Notes: a model not told the origin generated them from the sequence alone. A stretch of DNA of 52,445 nt from Candidatus Omnitrophota bacterium (GCA_018895075.1 JAHIOW010000042.1:1-52445), one strand, 5' to 3'; positions 31,681 to 42,209 are shown, counted from the first letter of the stretch. Translations and numbers: made by a program.

Positions 31681-31900
31681 TAATCTCAATGATTTTATTG
31701 CGGGACTTCTCACCCTTAATAATCCGGATCTGGTATCTCTTTAGATTAAAATATTCGGCTAGTAAATCTATGAGCTGCTTATTGGCAAGGCCTTGGTGCG
31801 CAGGTTTAGTTAAATATACCCTCCAGCCACCATTTTCTTTCTGAACCTTGGTCCTACTTGACTTTGGTATGACGCGGATATTTAGAATCACTTCCGGCAA
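31652..31900 (-). CDS. DUF167 / YggU-family protein
   Basis: An 82-aa protein with VIPKSSRTKVQKENGGWRVYLTKPAHQGLANKQLIDLLAEYF and the basic IKGEKSRNKIIEI segment, all family hallmarks. The function is unknown in general. It overlaps the preceding TM gene by 13 nt and pgeF by about 29 nt. Confidence 0.88.
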   Translation of the reverse strand: MPEVILNIRVIPKSSRTKVQKENGGWRVYLTKPAHQGLANKQLIDLLAEYFNLKRYQIRIIKGEKSRNKIIEINAKAFSACK

Positions 31901-32187
31901 GCAACGCGATAGGCGTCTAAGATACTATAAATACCTAATGTGCACATAAAAACTAAACTAATGGAGAATAAGACCCCGCCAAAAATAACTTGTCTGGGGA
32001 ATATAATCCTGCCTGTTAACCACAGCCCGATAAGTACGACGCTGATTATAAAAACAAGCAGATTGGCCGCAGAAAAGAAGATAATGCATAATCCTTTAAA
32101 AATCTGGCCATTGTAAAGCTGCCCCAGGCCGTTAAAGATAAAGGAAAAAACTGCTGCCAGGCCAGGGTCTTTTATATTTTGATTCAT
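31888..32187 (-). CDS. Small membrane protein, TM2/DUF-like
   Basis: The start NIKDPGLAAVFSFIFNGLGQLYNGQ resembles TM2-domain and related small membrane proteins with a G-Q-x-Y-N-G turn. Three hydrophobic segments follow (FSFIFNGLGQLY, LCIIFFSAANLLVFIISVVL, VLFSISLVFMCTLGIYSIL). No function can be assigned. It lies 10 nt after rmuC. Confidence 0.75.
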   Translation of the reverse strand: MNQNIKDPGLAAVFSFIFNGLGQLYNGQIFKGLCIIFFSAANLLVFIISVVLIGLWLTGRIIFPRQVIFGGVLFSISLVFMCTLGIYSILDAYRVACRK

Positions 32188-32197
32188 CAGCGCGCTC

Positions 32198-33130
32198 TTA
32201 TTTTACCTCTATTTCTCTGGTATCTTGCATATTGGTAAGTCTATCTGAAAATCTATCCAGTCTCTTCTGGCTATCTTCGTATTTACTCCTGGCATTGGAA
32301 AGATGGCCCCCTAGGGTGTCAAAATCATCTTTGAATTTACCTATCTCAATGGATAATGTGCTTAAATTTTTCAAGATTACCTTGGCATTCTCTTCTATCT
32401 TCAGCCCCTTAAGGCCCAGGCAGATTATCTGCAGGTACGCATAAAAGGTATTCGGAGAAACAGGGATAACTTTCTTAGAGACAAAATAGGACAGAAGGTC
32501 TTCCTTAATAATAATCTCATAATAGACGTTTTCAGCGGGGATATACATAAACGCGAAATCATAGGTGTTTTCCTGCGGCAAAATATATTTAGAAGCAACC
32601 TCATCAACTCGCGCCTTTATATCCTGAATGAATTTTCTGCGGTGGGTATTTTTTAATTGTTCATCGGGGGCCTGGAGCATCTTCTGGAAGTTTTCCAGGC
32701 TGAACTTGGCATCTATGGGTACCAAACGCTCACCCAGTTTTAACGCTGCATCCACTGCCTCGCCGGATTTAAACCTATACTGCATCTGGTAATAAGCCTT
32801 TGGCAGGACCTGCGATAACAGGTTCTCTAACAATGTCTCTCCCATCTGGCCCCTGAATTTCGGCGCGCGCAGGAGTTCCTGGAGGCTGGAGATATCTTTA
32901 CTAATCTCAACGATCTGCTGATTGGTCTTTTCTAACTTGCCCAATGATGCCTGCACATTGCCAAAGATATTCGTGGCATCGCCAATCCTTTCCCTGACCG
33001 CCCTGTTTTCCTCCTGGAGGGATTGATTCATCTGGCTCAATCGCTCATTCAACAAAGAAAATATTTTTAAAAGAATGCCTATAATAATTAAAGAAAAAAG
33101 TAAAAAAAGTGACCCCGCCAACCACGCCAT
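32198..33130 (-). CDS. rmuC: DNA recombination protein RmuC
   Basis: A membrane segment (SLFLLFSLIIIGILLKIF) is followed by a coiled coil (about 30-85) and the RmuC nuclease-like domain with FRGQMGETLLENLLSQVLP, VPIDAKFSLENFQKML and the FAFMYIPAENVYYEI segment. RmuC homologues limit rearrangements at repeats, of which this region has many. At 310 aa it is a short form. A promoter lies upstream (33188-33215). Confidence 0.9.
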   Translation of the reverse strand: MAWLAGSLFLLFSLIIIGILLKIFSLLNERLSQMNQSLQEENRAVRERIGDATNIFGNVQASLGKLEKTNQQIVEISKDISSLQELLRAPKFRGQMGETLLENLLSQVLPKAYYQMQYRFKSGEAVDAALKLGERLVPIDAKFSLENFQKMLQAPDEQLKNTHRRKFIQDIKARVDEVASKYILPQENTYDFAFMYIPAENVYYEIIIKEDLLSYFVSKKVIPVSPNTFYAYLQIICLGLKGLKIEENAKVILKNLSTLSIEIGKFKDDFDTLGGHLSNARSKYEDSQKRLDRFSDRLTNMQDTREIEVK

Positions 33131-33187
33131 TTGTCTTCTCTACCTGTATTAAGTTTTAATTACTTACTTTTTAAAATCTCTGCCTCT

Positions 33188-33215
33188 ATTATATCACTAT
33201 CCTTTTTCTTCTCAA
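33188..33215 (-). promoter_or_regulatory. Sigma70-type promoter upstream of rmuC
   Basis: On the minus strand TTGAGA (33215-33210) and TATAAT (33193-33188) are 16 nt apart. The predicted start near 33181 leaves a leader of about 50 nt. The -35 box overlaps the last bases of the ttcA-like gene. Since the gap from ttcA to rmuC is 81 nt, this probably marks a new transcription unit. Confidence 0.6.
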
Positions 33216-33931
33216 ACTAAATAATCCTTTTTTATTCTCCTTACGCTTCTAAATATATTTGTCTTTACCTCGGGACAGACCTTTTTTAAATCCTTGATAA
33301 TATTACTTATCTTTGTGCGTTTAGAAGTAACAGAATTCGGGCAGGCGCACCTCTGTTGGGGAAATCCCGCTGACTTCCCGAAGCGCGCGATCATATCTTC
33401 TTCCACATAAACCAGGGGCCGGATCAGGGTAATCTTGCCTTTAAATAACTCCTGCCTTGGCGACATCGCCGAAATCTCGCCATGAAAAAATAGATTTAAT
33501 AAAACCGTCTCTATGGTATCGTCTTTATGATGACCGAGGGCAACCTTATTACAGCCAAAGCGATTGGCAGCCTCAAACAACGCCTTTCTCCTATTCCAGG
33601 AACACCAAAAGCAAGAGATATCTTTGCGGCTCTTACCCTGCAGTATGTCTATTTTTTCAATGTGGTAGTTAATCTTATGTTTTTTAAAGTATTCAGTCAA
33701 AATCTTAGGATGATGACAGGGGTAACCCAAATCAATATGCACTGCCAGGAGTTCATATTTTATGGGCACAAATTGCCTGCGGTCAGCTAATACCCGCAGC
33801 AAAGTCAGGCTGTCTTTTCCGCCTGAGACGGCAACGGCAATCTTATCCCCGTCAGATATCAGGTTATAGTCTATGATCGCCCTGCCCACCCTCTTTGAAA
33901 TATAAAACTCCTGTCCCTCTAATACCGACAT
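33212..33931 (-). CDS. ttcA: TtcA-like tRNA thiolation enzyme (PP-loop ATPase)
   Basis: The PP-loop SGGKDSLTLL, a central CFWC (CxxC) and a third cysteine in CACPNSV match TtcA/TtuA-type enzymes, which bind an Fe-S cluster and thiolate tRNA. HHKDDTIETVLLNLFF is also conserved. TtcA (2-thiocytidine 32) is the likelier assignment from overall likeness. The 64-nt gap before pilD (33932-33995) contains no clear signal. Confidence 0.87.
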   Translation of the reverse strand: MSVLEGQEFYISKRVGRAIIDYNLISDGDKIAVAVSGGKDSLTLLRVLADRRQFVPIKYELLAVHIDLGYPCHHPKILTEYFKKHKINYHIEKIDILQGKSRKDISCFWCSWNRRKALFEAANRFGCNKVALGHHKDDTIETVLLNLFFHGEISAMSPRQELFKGKITLIRPLVYVEEDMIARFGKSAGFPQQRCACPNSVTSKRTKISNIIKDLKKVCPEVKTNIFRSVRRIKKDYLV

Positions 33932-33995
33932 CTATAGCCTTTCTATAAATAAACCGTTGGATTATTCATCACGATTTAATTTTTTGCGATTGCGG

Positions 33996-34805
33996 TCATT
34001 GGATAAAGATCAAGCGGAGAATTTTGTCAAACCAGAATATGGATAAAACTGCGGCTATTGATAAGAATGGGCCGTAAGGTATGGTGTGGTCTTTCTTGAC
34101 CATAAAGTTTATCCCCCCTACTATCAATCCAAAAAGGGGAGCCAGAAAAAATGTCAGCAACACCATCTTCCAGCCCAGGAATGCCCCAATCATAGCCAGG
34201 AGCTTAACATCCCCACCGCCCATAGAAGCAGTCTCTCCCTGAATAGGAGGTTTTTTCAGCATCTTAAAATAGATCAGGTCAAAGGTCAGGCCAGTTAAGT
34301 AGATAATCCCTCCCCCGATAACAATACCCAGAAAAGAATTGAACATAGGTGATAGGTGATAGGTGATAGGTGATAGGTTGAATCCTTTCACGGAACTTAA
34401 TATAAATCCTAAGATCATGCCGCCTATGGATATCTCATCAGGTATAATGCGCTGTTTCATATCCACAAAACTGGCAATAATCAAATTGCAAACCAGGACA
34501 ATATAGAAAAAGAAATCATAACTCAATCTATAACGGCTAAAAAAGACAACAAACATTACCGCCGTTAATAATTCAATGATTAAATACTTAAATGATATCC
34601 TGCCTTTACAGAAACGGCACCGCCCTTTTAGAAGAATATAACTTATGAATGGTATATTGTCATACCAGAAAATCTTTTTTTCGCAGAGAGGGCAATGCGA
34701 ACCCGGCCAGACTACTGATTTGCCCAGAGGCAGGCGGTAGATGCAAACATTCAAGAAACTACCCACGATAGAGCCGAAAATAAATGCCAGTATCTTTGCT
34801 ATCAT
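33996..34805 (-). CDS. pilD: Prepilin peptidase (type IV leader peptidase, A24 family), with a heptamer repeat in its coding sequence
   Basis: An N-terminal GSFLNVCIYRLP segment and two zinc-type CxxC pairs (CPLC, CRFC) precede several membrane helices. The catalytic aspartates lie in FVDMKQRIIPDE and MGGGDVKLLA. It cleaves and N-methylates prepilin-like leaders. Residues around LSPITYHLSP are encoded by a 7-nt tandem repeat (34345-34378), so the frame could shift if the copy number changes. It overlaps aroE by 4 nt. Confidence 0.93.
   Translation of the reverse strand: MIAKILAFIFGSIVGSFLNVCIYRLPLGKSVVWPGSHCPLCEKKIFWYDNIPFISYILLKGRCRFCKGRISFKYLIIELLTAVMFVVFFSRYRLSYDFFFYIVLVCNLIIASFVDMKQRIIPDEISIGGMILGFILSSVKGFNLSPITYHLSPMFNSFLGIVIGGGIIYLTGLTFDLIYFKMLKKPPIQGETASMGGGDVKLLAMIGAFLGWKMVLLTFFLAPLFGLIVGGINFMVKKDHTIPYGPFLSIAAVLSIFWFDKILRLIFIQ
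34345..34378. repeat. Tandem heptamer repeat (ATAGGTG x 4.9) inside pilD
   Basis: Four perfect copies of ATAGGTG followed by six matching bases. Since 7 is not a multiple of 3, gain or loss of one unit would change the reading frame of pilD; three units would restore it. It encodes part of a loop between two membrane helices. Confidence 0.85.
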
Positions 34806-35737
34806 GATTTATTAATCGCCTCGTTTAAGGCCTGCCGCATTGTATCCACAGGTGCCTTCTGAGCTGTCCAAAATTCAAACGCCTCTACCCCCTGATACAG
34901 AAGCATACCTTCTCCGCTTGTAGTATTTAGACCTTTTGACTTGGCATCCTTGATTAACTGGGTTTCTCTATTATACACTAGGTCATAAACAAATAAATCT
35001 TTATGAAGTAAACTTTTATCTACCACAGAGCCATCGCCCTCCTTCATACCTATAGGTGTGGCATTAACTAATAATTGAGCATCTTTTATTTTATCTGGAA
35101 TTTGCTCTCTTGAGATAAATTCCAATTTATCCTCCAAATATGAAGATTGTGGAAGTTGCAAAAAATATTTTTTTGCAGCTTCCATAACTTCAACTTTAAT
35201 ATCAGTTATATATATTTTTTCAACTTGCGCTTGCTTCCAACTTAATGCAGCAATAACAGCTCTTCCTGCGCCACCACATCCAATAAGAAGTGCATTTTTA
35301 TTCTTAGTTTCGAAATCTAAAACATTTCTTAAGGATTCTAAAAAGCCTGCGACATCAGTATTCCAATATTTTAATCCATCGCTATCTCTCTTTACTGTAT
35401 TTACAGCGCCGGATAATTTAACGTAATACAGATCCCTCAATATTAAATTTTTGTACTCAAAAGGGAAACTTTCCTCTAATATTTCTCTGGCTTTTACCTT
35501 ATGCGGAATAGTTATATTAAATCCTACTATATCTTTGGCATAAATAGAATTTCCTTCTATATCTTTCGCCAAAAAATCTTTATTCAATAAAAAACCTTCC
35601 AAATCTTCGGGTTTTACCTCAAATAATCTATATTCGGCAGATATGCCCAGGACTTTAAATGCGGCGTTGTGCATTGCTGGAGAGAGGCTATGTCTAGCAG
35701 GATAACCAATTAGGCCATAGATTACAGGCGGGGTCAT
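34802..35737 (-). CDS. aroE: Shikimate dehydrogenase
   Basis: GYPARHSLSPAMHNAAF, GFNITIPHK (catalytic Lys), SGAVNTV and GCGGAGRAVIAAL (NADP-binding) identify AroE, the enzyme that reduces 3-dehydroshikimate. At 311 aa it is longer than the usual 270-290, with extra residues near 60-80 and 100-110. Start and stop overlap leuA and pilD by 4 nt each, so the three are translationally coupled. Confidence 0.94.
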   Translation of the reverse strand: MTPPVIYGLIGYPARHSLSPAMHNAAFKVLGISAEYRLFEVKPEDLEGFLLNKDFLAKDIEGNSIYAKDIVGFNITIPHKVKAREILEESFPFEYKNLILRDLYYVKLSGAVNTVKRDSDGLKYWNTDVAGFLESLRNVLDFETKNKNALLIGCGGAGRAVIAALSWKQAQVEKIYITDIKVEVMEAAKKYFLQLPQSSYLEDKLEFISREQIPDKIKDAQLLVNATPIGMKEGDGSVVDKSLLHKDLFVYDLVYNRETQLIKDAKSKGLNTTSGEGMLLYQGVEAFEFWTAQKAPVDTMRQALNEAINKS

Positions 35738-37239
35738 TGACTTTCTATTTTATTCAGTGCGTCCAGATAAGCCCTTATTGAGGCCTCAATAATGTCGGTG
35801 CTTGAGCCTCTGCCCAGGACTGTCTTTGCCTTCGTAGAAAGTTTAAGATTTACTCCGCCCAAGGCATCTTTTCCTGAGGTAACTGCCTCTAGGCGGTAAT
35901 CTTGGAGTTTTGCCTTTATGTTACTTATCTTGTCTATGGCCTTAAAGCAGGCGTCTACCGGGCCGTCACCCGTAGAAGAGCCGATAAGGATTTCTTTCTT
36001 CTTCTGTAATTTTACCATTGCCTTGGGCGTAATCTGCGTGCCAGAGATAATCTCAAAACTAATCAGTTTCCATAAAGGTTTTACTGTCCGTAACCCATCC
36101 TCAACAATGGCAATTAAATCGCTGTCAAAGACATTTTTCTTTTTATCTACCACTTGCTTGAAGCGCACAAAGGCCTCATCCAGTTGCTGTTTGCGCAAAT
36201 GAAAACCCAATGTCTTTAACCTCTCGCTGAATGCATGCCTTCCGGAATGCTTGCCGAGCACCAGCCCTGCCCCGTAGAAACCAACATCCTGGGGCTTGAT
36301 GATTTCGTAAGTAGAACGTTTCTTTAAGACCCCGTCCTGATGGATACCGGCCTCGTGCCTAAAGGCATTGCTTCCTACGATGGCCTTATTAGGGGCGATG
36401 ACAAAACCGGTAAGTTTTGAGACCAGCCGCGAGGTCTTATAAATCTGGTTTTTCCTTATATCTGTGGTCAGGCTGCCAAAGACATCCTTTCTTGTATCTA
36501 AAGCCATGATTATCTCTTCTAAGGAGGCGTTACCGGCGCGTTCCCCGATGCCGTTTATGGTGCATTCTACCTGCTCTGCCCCCTTCTTGATTGCCTCTAA
36601 AGAATTAGCCACCGCCAGGCCTAAATCATTATGACAATGCACGGATATAACCGCTTTATTTATACTGGCTACATTATCCCTAATTGCCCTAATCAAACTG
36701 CCGAATTCCTCTGGTTCAGCATACCCCACGGTATCGGGGATATTTACTGTGGTTGCTCCGGCATCAATCACTGCCTCAATAACCCTAAACAGAAAACCTC
36801 TGTCGCTGCGCGAGGCATCTTCAGGCGAGAATTCTATATCCGGGCAATATTTTTTAGCATATTTTGTTGACCAGACTGCCAGCCGCAAAATCTCATCTTC
36901 TGCTTTTTTTAACTTGTATTGCATATGAATCCTAGAAGTTGCTAAGAATACATGGATACGCGGCCTCTTAGAAAATTTTATGGCCTGATAAGCCACATCT
37001 ATATCCTTTTTTATGGCTCGCGCCAGGCCGCAGACAATCGGCCCTTTAATAGAGGCGGCCACGCTCTTTACTGCCTCGAAATCACCTTTTGAGGATATGG
37101 GAAAACCCGCCTCAATGATATCCACGCCTAAGCTGGCCAGGGCCTCGGCAATCTCTAACTTTTCTCTCTGATTTAGAGACGCCCCCGGCGCCTGTTCTCC
37201 GTCGCGCAGAGTAGTATCGAATATAATAATTTTATCCAT
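35734..37239 (-). CDS. leuA: 2-isopropylmalate synthase
   Basis: [17 protein letters not shown] and [15 protein letters not shown] carry the metal-binding residues of the HMGL-like TIM barrel, and residues about 390-501 form the LeuA allosteric dimer domain, so leucine feedback is likely. It condenses acetyl-CoA and 2-oxoisovalerate. Length 501 aa is normal. It follows ilvC across a repeat-filled 153-nt gap. Confidence 0.95.
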   Translation of the reverse strand: MDKIIIFDTTLRDGEQAPGASLNQREKLEIAEALASLGVDIIEAGFPISSKGDFEAVKSVAASIKGPIVCGLARAIKKDIDVAYQAIKFSKRPRIHVFLATSRIHMQYKLKKAEDEILRLAVWSTKYAKKYCPDIEFSPEDASRSDRGFLFRVIEAVIDAGATTVNIPDTVGYAEPEEFGSLIRAIRDNVASINKAVISVHCHNDLGLAVANSLEAIKKGAEQVECTINGIGERAGNASLEEIIMALDTRKDVFGSLTTDIRKNQIYKTSRLVSKLTGFVIAPNKAIVGSNAFRHEAGIHQDGVLKKRSTYEIIKPQDVGFYGAGLVLGKHSGRHAFSERLKTLGFHLRKQQLDEAFVRFKQVVDKKKNVFDSDLIAIVEDGLRTVKPLWKLISFEIISGTQITPKAMVKLQKKKEILIGSSTGDGPVDACFKAIDKISNIKAKLQDYRLEAVTSGKDALGGVNLKLSTKAKTVLGRGSSTDIIEASIRAYLDALNKIESQ

Positions 37240-37249
37240 CGTTTGTTAA

Positions 37250-37310
37250 ATGTTTAATGTACTATGTTTAATGTTTTAACATTAAACTTTAAACATTAAA
37301 CTTTAAACTA
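37250..37310. repeat. AT-rich 38-bp repeat with palindromes, copy 1 (between ilvC and leuA)
   Basis: 37250-37287 matches 49055-49092 in 37 of 38 bases (it begins ATGTTTAATGTACTATG). Both copies contain GTTTAATGT and ACATTAAAC as inverted arms and go on into further TTAAAC/ATTAAAC units. Both lie just upstream of a start codon on the minus strand (leuA here). Confidence 0.85.
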
Positions 37311-37384
37311 TTTGTTCATCCAGGGCATTGATTTAGCCGTGCCTCTGGCGTTTACGGCTAAATCACACTTTGCTCTGCAAAGTG
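37308..37384. repeat. Duplicated ilvC 3' tail plus two perfect hairpins
   Basis: The minus strand at 37327-37308 repeats the end of ilvC with one mismatch (it reads MPWMNK-stop against MPWMKK-stop). Between the two copies lie two perfect hairpins: GATTTAGCCG/CGGCTAAATC (37330-37339 / 37355-37364) and CACTTTGC/GCAAAGTG (37366-37373 / 37377-37384). No T run follows, so intrinsic termination is not the obvious role. Confidence 0.75.
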
Positions 37385-37392
37385 CATATCCC

Positions 37393-38385
37393 TTATTTCT
37401 TCATCCAGGGCATCATCTGGCGTAACTCCTGCCCCACTTTTTCTATTTGGTGTTCGTCGCCCTCTTTCAACAATCTATTAAAATTAGGCCTGCCTGCCTC
37501 ATTCTCCTTAATCCATTCCCTGGCAAATTTACCGCTCTGTATCTGTTTTAATATTTTCTTCATTTCTCGACGGGTTCTTTCTGTAATAATTCTCCTGCCC
37601 CGAGTTAAATCTCCATAGCAAGCGGTATTAGAGACGCGTCTGCGCATGCCAGAAATGCCTGTCTCCTGAATCAAATCAGTAATCAATTTTAATTCATGCA
37701 ACACTTCAAAATAAGCAATCTCCGGCTGATAACCTGCCTCTATCAGGGTATCAAACCCTGCTTTTATTAATTCGGTTACCCCGCCGCATAAAACCGCCTG
37801 CTCCCCAAAAAGGTCGGTCTCTGTCTCTTCTTTAAAAGTAGTCTCAATGACCCCGGCCTTAGTTGCGCCTAGCGCCTTAGCATAAGCCAAAGCCAATTTT
37901 AGGGCCTCTCCTGTAGCGTCTTGAAATACCGCCACCAACGAAGGTACGCCTTTGCCCTCTTCATACATCTTCCTGACCAGAGCGCCTGGGCCTTTAGGCG
38001 CAACCATAAATACATCCACTTTTTTAGGTGGTTTTATCTGTTTAAAATGGATATTAAAACCGTGGGAAAAACACAGGGCTTTTCCTTTTTTTAAGACGGG
38101 CTTGATAGACTCCTTGTAAACCTTGGCCTGCATATGGTCCTGGGTAAGTATCTGTATAATGTCCGCGCTTTTTGCTGCCTCATCTGCTGAGACAGGGATA
38201 AATCCGTCTCTTTTTGCCTGCTCGCAGTTCGGCGTTCCCTCCAGTTCTGAAATAACTACCTTGCATCCTGAATCGCGCAGGCATAAAGACTGCCCTCTTC
38301 CCTGGATACCATAACCGATAATGGCAATGGCCTTATCCTTTAATAGATTTAAATCCGCATCATTATCATAGTAAATCTTCACCAT
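37393..38385 (-). CDS. ilvC: Ketol-acid reductoisomerase
   Basis: A class I enzyme (330 aa) with nucleotide-binding [11 protein letters not shown], the MVAPKGPG segment and [19 protein letters not shown] holding the Mg ligands. It converts acetolactate to dihydroxyisovalerate. The loop after beta-strand 2 (residues 46-53, SELEGTPN) lacks the Arg and Ser residues that bind the NADP phosphate and has acidic residues instead, so NADH may be the cofactor. It follows ilvN by 11 nt. Confidence 0.95.
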   Translation of the reverse strand: MVKIYYDNDADLNLLKDKAIAIIGYGIQGRGQSLCLRDSGCKVVISELEGTPNCEQAKRDGFIPVSADEAAKSADIIQILTQDHMQAKVYKESIKPVLKKGKALCFSHGFNIHFKQIKPPKKVDVFMVAPKGPGALVRKMYEEGKGVPSLVAVFQDATGEALKLALAYAKALGATKAGVIETTFKEETETDLFGEQAVLCGGVTELIKAGFDTLIEAGYQPEIAYFEVLHELKLITDLIQETGISGMRRRVSNTACYGDLTRGRRIITERTRREMKKILKQIQSGKFAREWIKENEAGRPNFNRLLKEGDEHQIEKVGQELRQMMPWMKK

Positions 38386-38396
38386 CCTATACCTCC

Positions 38397-38873
38397 TTAA
38401 GGTGAGCCCATGGCAATCCTGCCGGTCCTTACCAGTTCTTTAACTCCGAACTTATTCAATGCCTCAAGTAACTCCTTAATCTGCCCCTGCTCACCCACTG
38501 CTTCAATAACCGCAGTATCGCCCTTGGCTTTAATCAACTTTGCTGCATATTTATTTAAGATACCTTCTAATCTGTTTTTTTCCTTGGCAGAATAATTAAC
38601 CTTGGCTAAGATAAGCTCCCTATCCACATGTTCTCTTTTAGTAAAGTCAGTAACCGTGACTATATCTATAAGTTTATTGAGTTGTTTCTTTATCTGCTCC
38701 AGTATCTTTTCGTCTTCTGCCTCCACCACCATAGTCATATAAGAAATATCCGGATCCAGCGTTTCAGAAACTGCCAGAGACGCGATGTTATAACCCCGGG
38801 CGCTGAACAACCCGGCGATACGCGCCAGCACTCCCGGTTTATTTTCTACTAATACTGATATTGTATGCCTCAC
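38397..38873 (-). CDS. ilvN: Acetolactate synthase, small (regulatory) subunit
   Basis: [34 protein letters not shown] is the ACT domain that binds valine; a C-terminal ALS_ss domain follows (about 80-158). Translation starts at GTG immediately after the ilvB stop, which implies coupling. It regulates and activates IlvB. Confidence 0.95.
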   Translation of the reverse strand: MRHTISVLVENKPGVLARIAGLFSARGYNIASLAVSETLDPDISYMTMVVEAEDEKILEQIKKQLNKLIDIVTVTDFTKREHVDRELILAKVNYSAKEKNRLEGILNKYAAKLIKAKGDTAVIEAVGEQGQIKELLEALNKFGVKELVRTGRIAMGSP

Positions 38874-40538
38874 TTAAGCCATGCCTCCAATCATCCTGTT
38901 TATCGCCTCTCCTGCCGGAACCATAGGATAGACATTCTCTTCGGGCTCAATATGAAAGTCAATAAAGACAACGTTATCTGTAGAAATCGCCTTTTCAATT
39001 GCCGGGCGCACCTCTTCATTCCTGGTTACCTTGATACCCACCCCGCCATAACTTTCTGCCAACTTTACAAAATCAGGATTATAAATACAGGTATGGGAGT
39101 AACGCTTCTTATAAAATAACTCCTGCCACTGCCTGACCATCCCCAAATAACCATTATTTAATATCGCTACCTTCACATTTATTTTGTTGCAGACACAAGT
39201 GGCTAATTCCTGTATATTCATCTGGATTGAGCCATCTCCGGCAATATCAAATACTATTTTCCCCGGAAAACCCACTTTAGCGCCCATTGCCGCCGGAAAA
39301 CCAAAACCCATAGTCCCCAACCCGCCTGATGAAATAAAAGTACGGGGTGCAGTATATTTATACCACTGCGCTGCCCACATCTGATTCTGGCCGACCTCGG
39401 TAGTAATAATCGCCTCACCCTTAGTGGCCTCGTAAATCTGCTCAATCACATATTGCGGTTTAATTTTTCCTTTGTTTTCATAACTTAAAGGGTGCTTTTT
39501 CTTCCAGGCCTCCACAGCCTTAAGCCAGTCCGCAGTATCCGGGGCCTGCCCAAGCTCTTCCAACAGTTGTCCTAAGACATTCTTGGCATCGCCTACGATG
39601 GGCACATCCACCTTAACATTCTTGCTGATAGAAGCAGGGTCAATATCAATATGGATAATCTTAGCGTGCGGGGCAAAGGTATCAAGTTTTCCGGTAACTC
39701 GGTCATCAAAACGGGCACCTACGGCAATAATCAAATCCGAATCCATGATGGCGTGATTGGCATAAGCAGTGCCATGCATCCCCAGCATCCCCAAGGAAAA
39801 CGGGTGTGTCCCGGGGAATCCGCCTAAACCCATAAGCGTCATAGTTACCGGCGCCTGAATCTTCTCCGCTAATTTTTGCAGTTGTTCATGCGCCCCTGAG
39901 GTAATAATCCCTCCGCCGGCGTAGATAATTGGTTTTTTAGAAGAGGTAATTAGTTTTGCGGCTTTTTTAATCTGGCCAGGATGGCCAAAGTAGGTGGGTT
40001 TATAACTGCGGATATTTATTTCTTCTGGCCAGATAAATTCTGCCTCTGGCTGCTGGACATCAACAGGAACATCAATTAAAACTGGGCCGGGCCTGCCGGT
40101 TGAAGCGATATGAAATGCCTCCCTGACAATCCGGGCTAAATCCTTGACATCTTTAACCAGGTAATTATGTTTGGTTATCGGCCGGGTTATGCCGGTAACA
40201 TCTGCCTCTTGAAAGGCGTCATTGCCGATTAAGAAAGTCTTGACCTGTCCAGTAATGGCTACAATAGCTACAGAATCCATATAGGCATTGGCAATGCCTG
40301 TAGTCAGATTAGTTGCCCCTGGGCCTGAGGTAGCAATACAAACTCCGACTTTACCGGTTGCACGGGCATACCCGTCAGCAGCGTGCGCCGCTGCCTGTTC
40401 ATGGCGAGTAAGTATAAACTTGATGTCAGAATCATAGAGTTTATCAAATAAGGGTAAAACCGAGCCGCCGGGATAACCAAATATCACCTGCACGCCTTCG
40501 CGCTTCAAACACTCAATTAATATTTCTGCACCCGTCAT
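38874..40538 (-). CDS. ilvB: Acetolactate synthase, large (catalytic) subunit
   Basis: A thiamine diphosphate enzyme of 554 aa: [29 protein letters not shown] (catalytic Glu just before), and the Mg/ThDP motif [29 protein letters not shown]. It makes acetolactate from pyruvate. It overlaps ilvD by 4 nt (ATGA) and abuts ilvN. Confidence 0.96.
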   Translation of the reverse strand: MTGAEILIECLKREGVQVIFGYPGGSVLPLFDKLYDSDIKFILTRHEQAAAHAADGYARATGKVGVCIATSGPGATNLTTGIANAYMDSVAIVAITGQVKTFLIGNDAFQEADVTGITRPITKHNYLVKDVKDLARIVREAFHIASTGRPGPVLIDVPVDVQQPEAEFIWPEEINIRSYKPTYFGHPGQIKKAAKLITSSKKPIIYAGGGIITSGAHEQLQKLAEKIQAPVTMTLMGLGGFPGTHPFSLGMLGMHGTAYANHAIMDSDLIIAVGARFDDRVTGKLDTFAPHAKIIHIDIDPASISKNVKVDVPIVGDAKNVLGQLLEELGQAPDTADWLKAVEAWKKKHPLSYENKGKIKPQYVIEQIYEATKGEAIITTEVGQNQMWAAQWYKYTAPRTFISSGGLGTMGFGFPAAMGAKVGFPGKIVFDIAGDGSIQMNIQELATCVCNKINVKVAILNNGYLGMVRQWQELFYKKRYSHTCIYNPDFVKLAESYGGVGIKVTRNEEVRPAIEKAISTDNVVFIDFHIEPEENVYPMVPAGEAINRMIGGMA

Positions 40539-42187
40539 TGAAGAACAGCTCCTTTATCCGCAGAACTAACCATCTTAGAGTAACGCCTCAGATAGCCTGT
40601 TTTAATCTTGGGCGCGACTGGTTTCCAAGCCCTAAATCTTTTTTCTATTTCAGGCTTTGTTAATTTAACCTCTAGTTTCCTGTTAGGTATATCTATGGTA
40701 ATTATATCACCGTCCTTTAATATGGCAATAGGGCCGCCACTGGCTGCCTCAGGAGAGATATGGCCAATACAAGGGCCCTTTGTGCCGCCGGAAAACCTAC
40801 CATCAGTAATTAAGGCTACGGATTCAGCCAACCCCATACCCACGATGCTGGATGTAGGAGCAAGCATCTCGCGCATACCCGGCCCACCAGCCGGGCCTTC
40901 ATAGCGGATAACAATAACCTCTCCTTTTTTTATTTTTCTACCTGAGATTGCCTTCATTGCCTCCTCTTCCCGGTTAAACACCCTCGCCCTTCCTTGAAAT
41001 CTCATCATCTTTGGGCTTACTGCTGACTGTTTCACCACTGCGCCCTCGGGAGCCAGATTACCAAACAAGACCGCGATACCCCCCTGTTTATGATAAGCGC
41101 GGCTAAGTGGCCGGATTACTTCCTCATTAGAGATTTCAGCTGTATTGGCAATATCAAATATTCTCCTGCCGCTTAAGGTCATTGTATTATTTAACTTACC
41201 CTTCAATCTCTTAAGCACTGCGGGAATACCACCAGCATATTCTAAATCCTCCATAAAATATGAGCCTGCCGGTTCTAAGTTTGTAATATGCGGCGTATTT
41301 TTGCTTATCTTATCAAAAGTTTTAAGGTCCAATTTTATTCCTGCCTCATGCGCAATTGCCATCAGATGCAAAACTGTGTTACTGGAACCACCCAAAGCCA
41401 TATCTACTACAATAGTATTCTCTAAAGATTTTCTGTTAATAATCTTTAAAGGACTGATATTTTTTTTGACCAACTCTACAATGCGCTGTCCGCTGGCCTG
41501 GGCGATCCTGCGCTTCTTGGCAGAAACTGCCAAGCTAGTTGCACAACCAGTCAAAGACATCCCCATGGTCTCAGTAATACAGGCCATGGTATTGGCAGTA
41601 TATAACCCCTGGCATGAACCTACCCCTGGACAGGCCTCCATTTCTAGACAGAGAAGTTCCTCCCTGGAAATTTGGCCTTTTTTTGCCCGGGCCAATGCCT
41701 CAAATGTATCATGCACAAAGGCAAGTTTCCTTTGTCGCAAGCGCCCGGAAAGCATGGGCCCGGCAGTAACAATGATTGCCGGAATATTCAGGCGCGCTGC
41801 TGCCATGAGCATTCCCGGGGTAATCTTATCGCAATTAGTCAGGCAGACAATGCCGTCTAACTGATGGGCATTGACCACCGTCTCAATACTATCTGCTATC
41901 AATTCTCTTAAGGCCAGAGGATAACACATCCCCAGATGCCCCATGGCAATACCATCGCAGACACCCGGCACACCGAAGAAAAAAGGCACGCCGCCGGCAT
42001 AACAAATCCCGCGCTCAATAAAACGTTCTAAGTCCCGCATCCCGATATGGCCGGGGATTAAATCCGTAAAAGAACTGGCCACGCCGATAAACGGCCTATC
42101 CAGATCTTTTCTGCTTAAACCTGTAGCGTGCAGGAGCGCGCGGTGCGGAACACGTTCTAAACCCTTTTTGATTTTATCTGAACGCAT
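40535..42187 (-). CDS. ilvD: Dihydroxy-acid dehydratase
   Basis: A 550-aa Fe-S dehydratase with the cluster cysteines in [10 protein letters not shown] and [18 protein letters not shown], and [13 protein letters not shown] later. It makes the 2-oxo acids for valine and isoleucine. It is the first gene of the ilvD-B-N-C-leuA run, 22 nt after the aldolase gene. Confidence 0.96.
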   Translation of the reverse strand: MRSDKIKKGLERVPHRALLHATGLSRKDLDRPFIGVASSFTDLIPGHIGMRDLERFIERGICYAGGVPFFFGVPGVCDGIAMGHLGMCYPLALRELIADSIETVVNAHQLDGIVCLTNCDKITPGMLMAAARLNIPAIIVTAGPMLSGRLRQRKLAFVHDTFEALARAKKGQISREELLCLEMEACPGVGSCQGLYTANTMACITETMGMSLTGCATSLAVSAKKRRIAQASGQRIVELVKKNISPLKIINRKSLENTIVVDMALGGSSNTVLHLMAIAHEAGIKLDLKTFDKISKNTPHITNLEPAGSYFMEDLEYAGGIPAVLKRLKGKLNNTMTLSGRRIFDIANTAEISNEEVIRPLSRAYHKQGGIAVLFGNLAPEGAVVKQSAVSPKMMRFQGRARVFNREEEAMKAISGRKIKKGEVIVIRYEGPAGGPGMREMLAPTSSIVGMGLAESVALITDGRFSGGTKGPCIGHISPEAASGGPIAILKDGDIITIDIPNRKLEVKLTKPEIEKRFRAWKPVAPKIKTGYLRRYSKMVSSADKGAVLQ

Positions 42188-42209
42188 TATTTTTCTCCTT
42201 CTTTCTTTT

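Noticed and set aside
34345-34378. CRISPR-like array
   Set aside because: The units are 7-nt direct repeats without spacers; no CRISPR repeats or cas genes are in the window.
37330-37384. Intrinsic terminator after ilvC
   Set aside because: The hairpins are perfect but no T run follows them in the direction of transcription, and leuA continues in the same direction.
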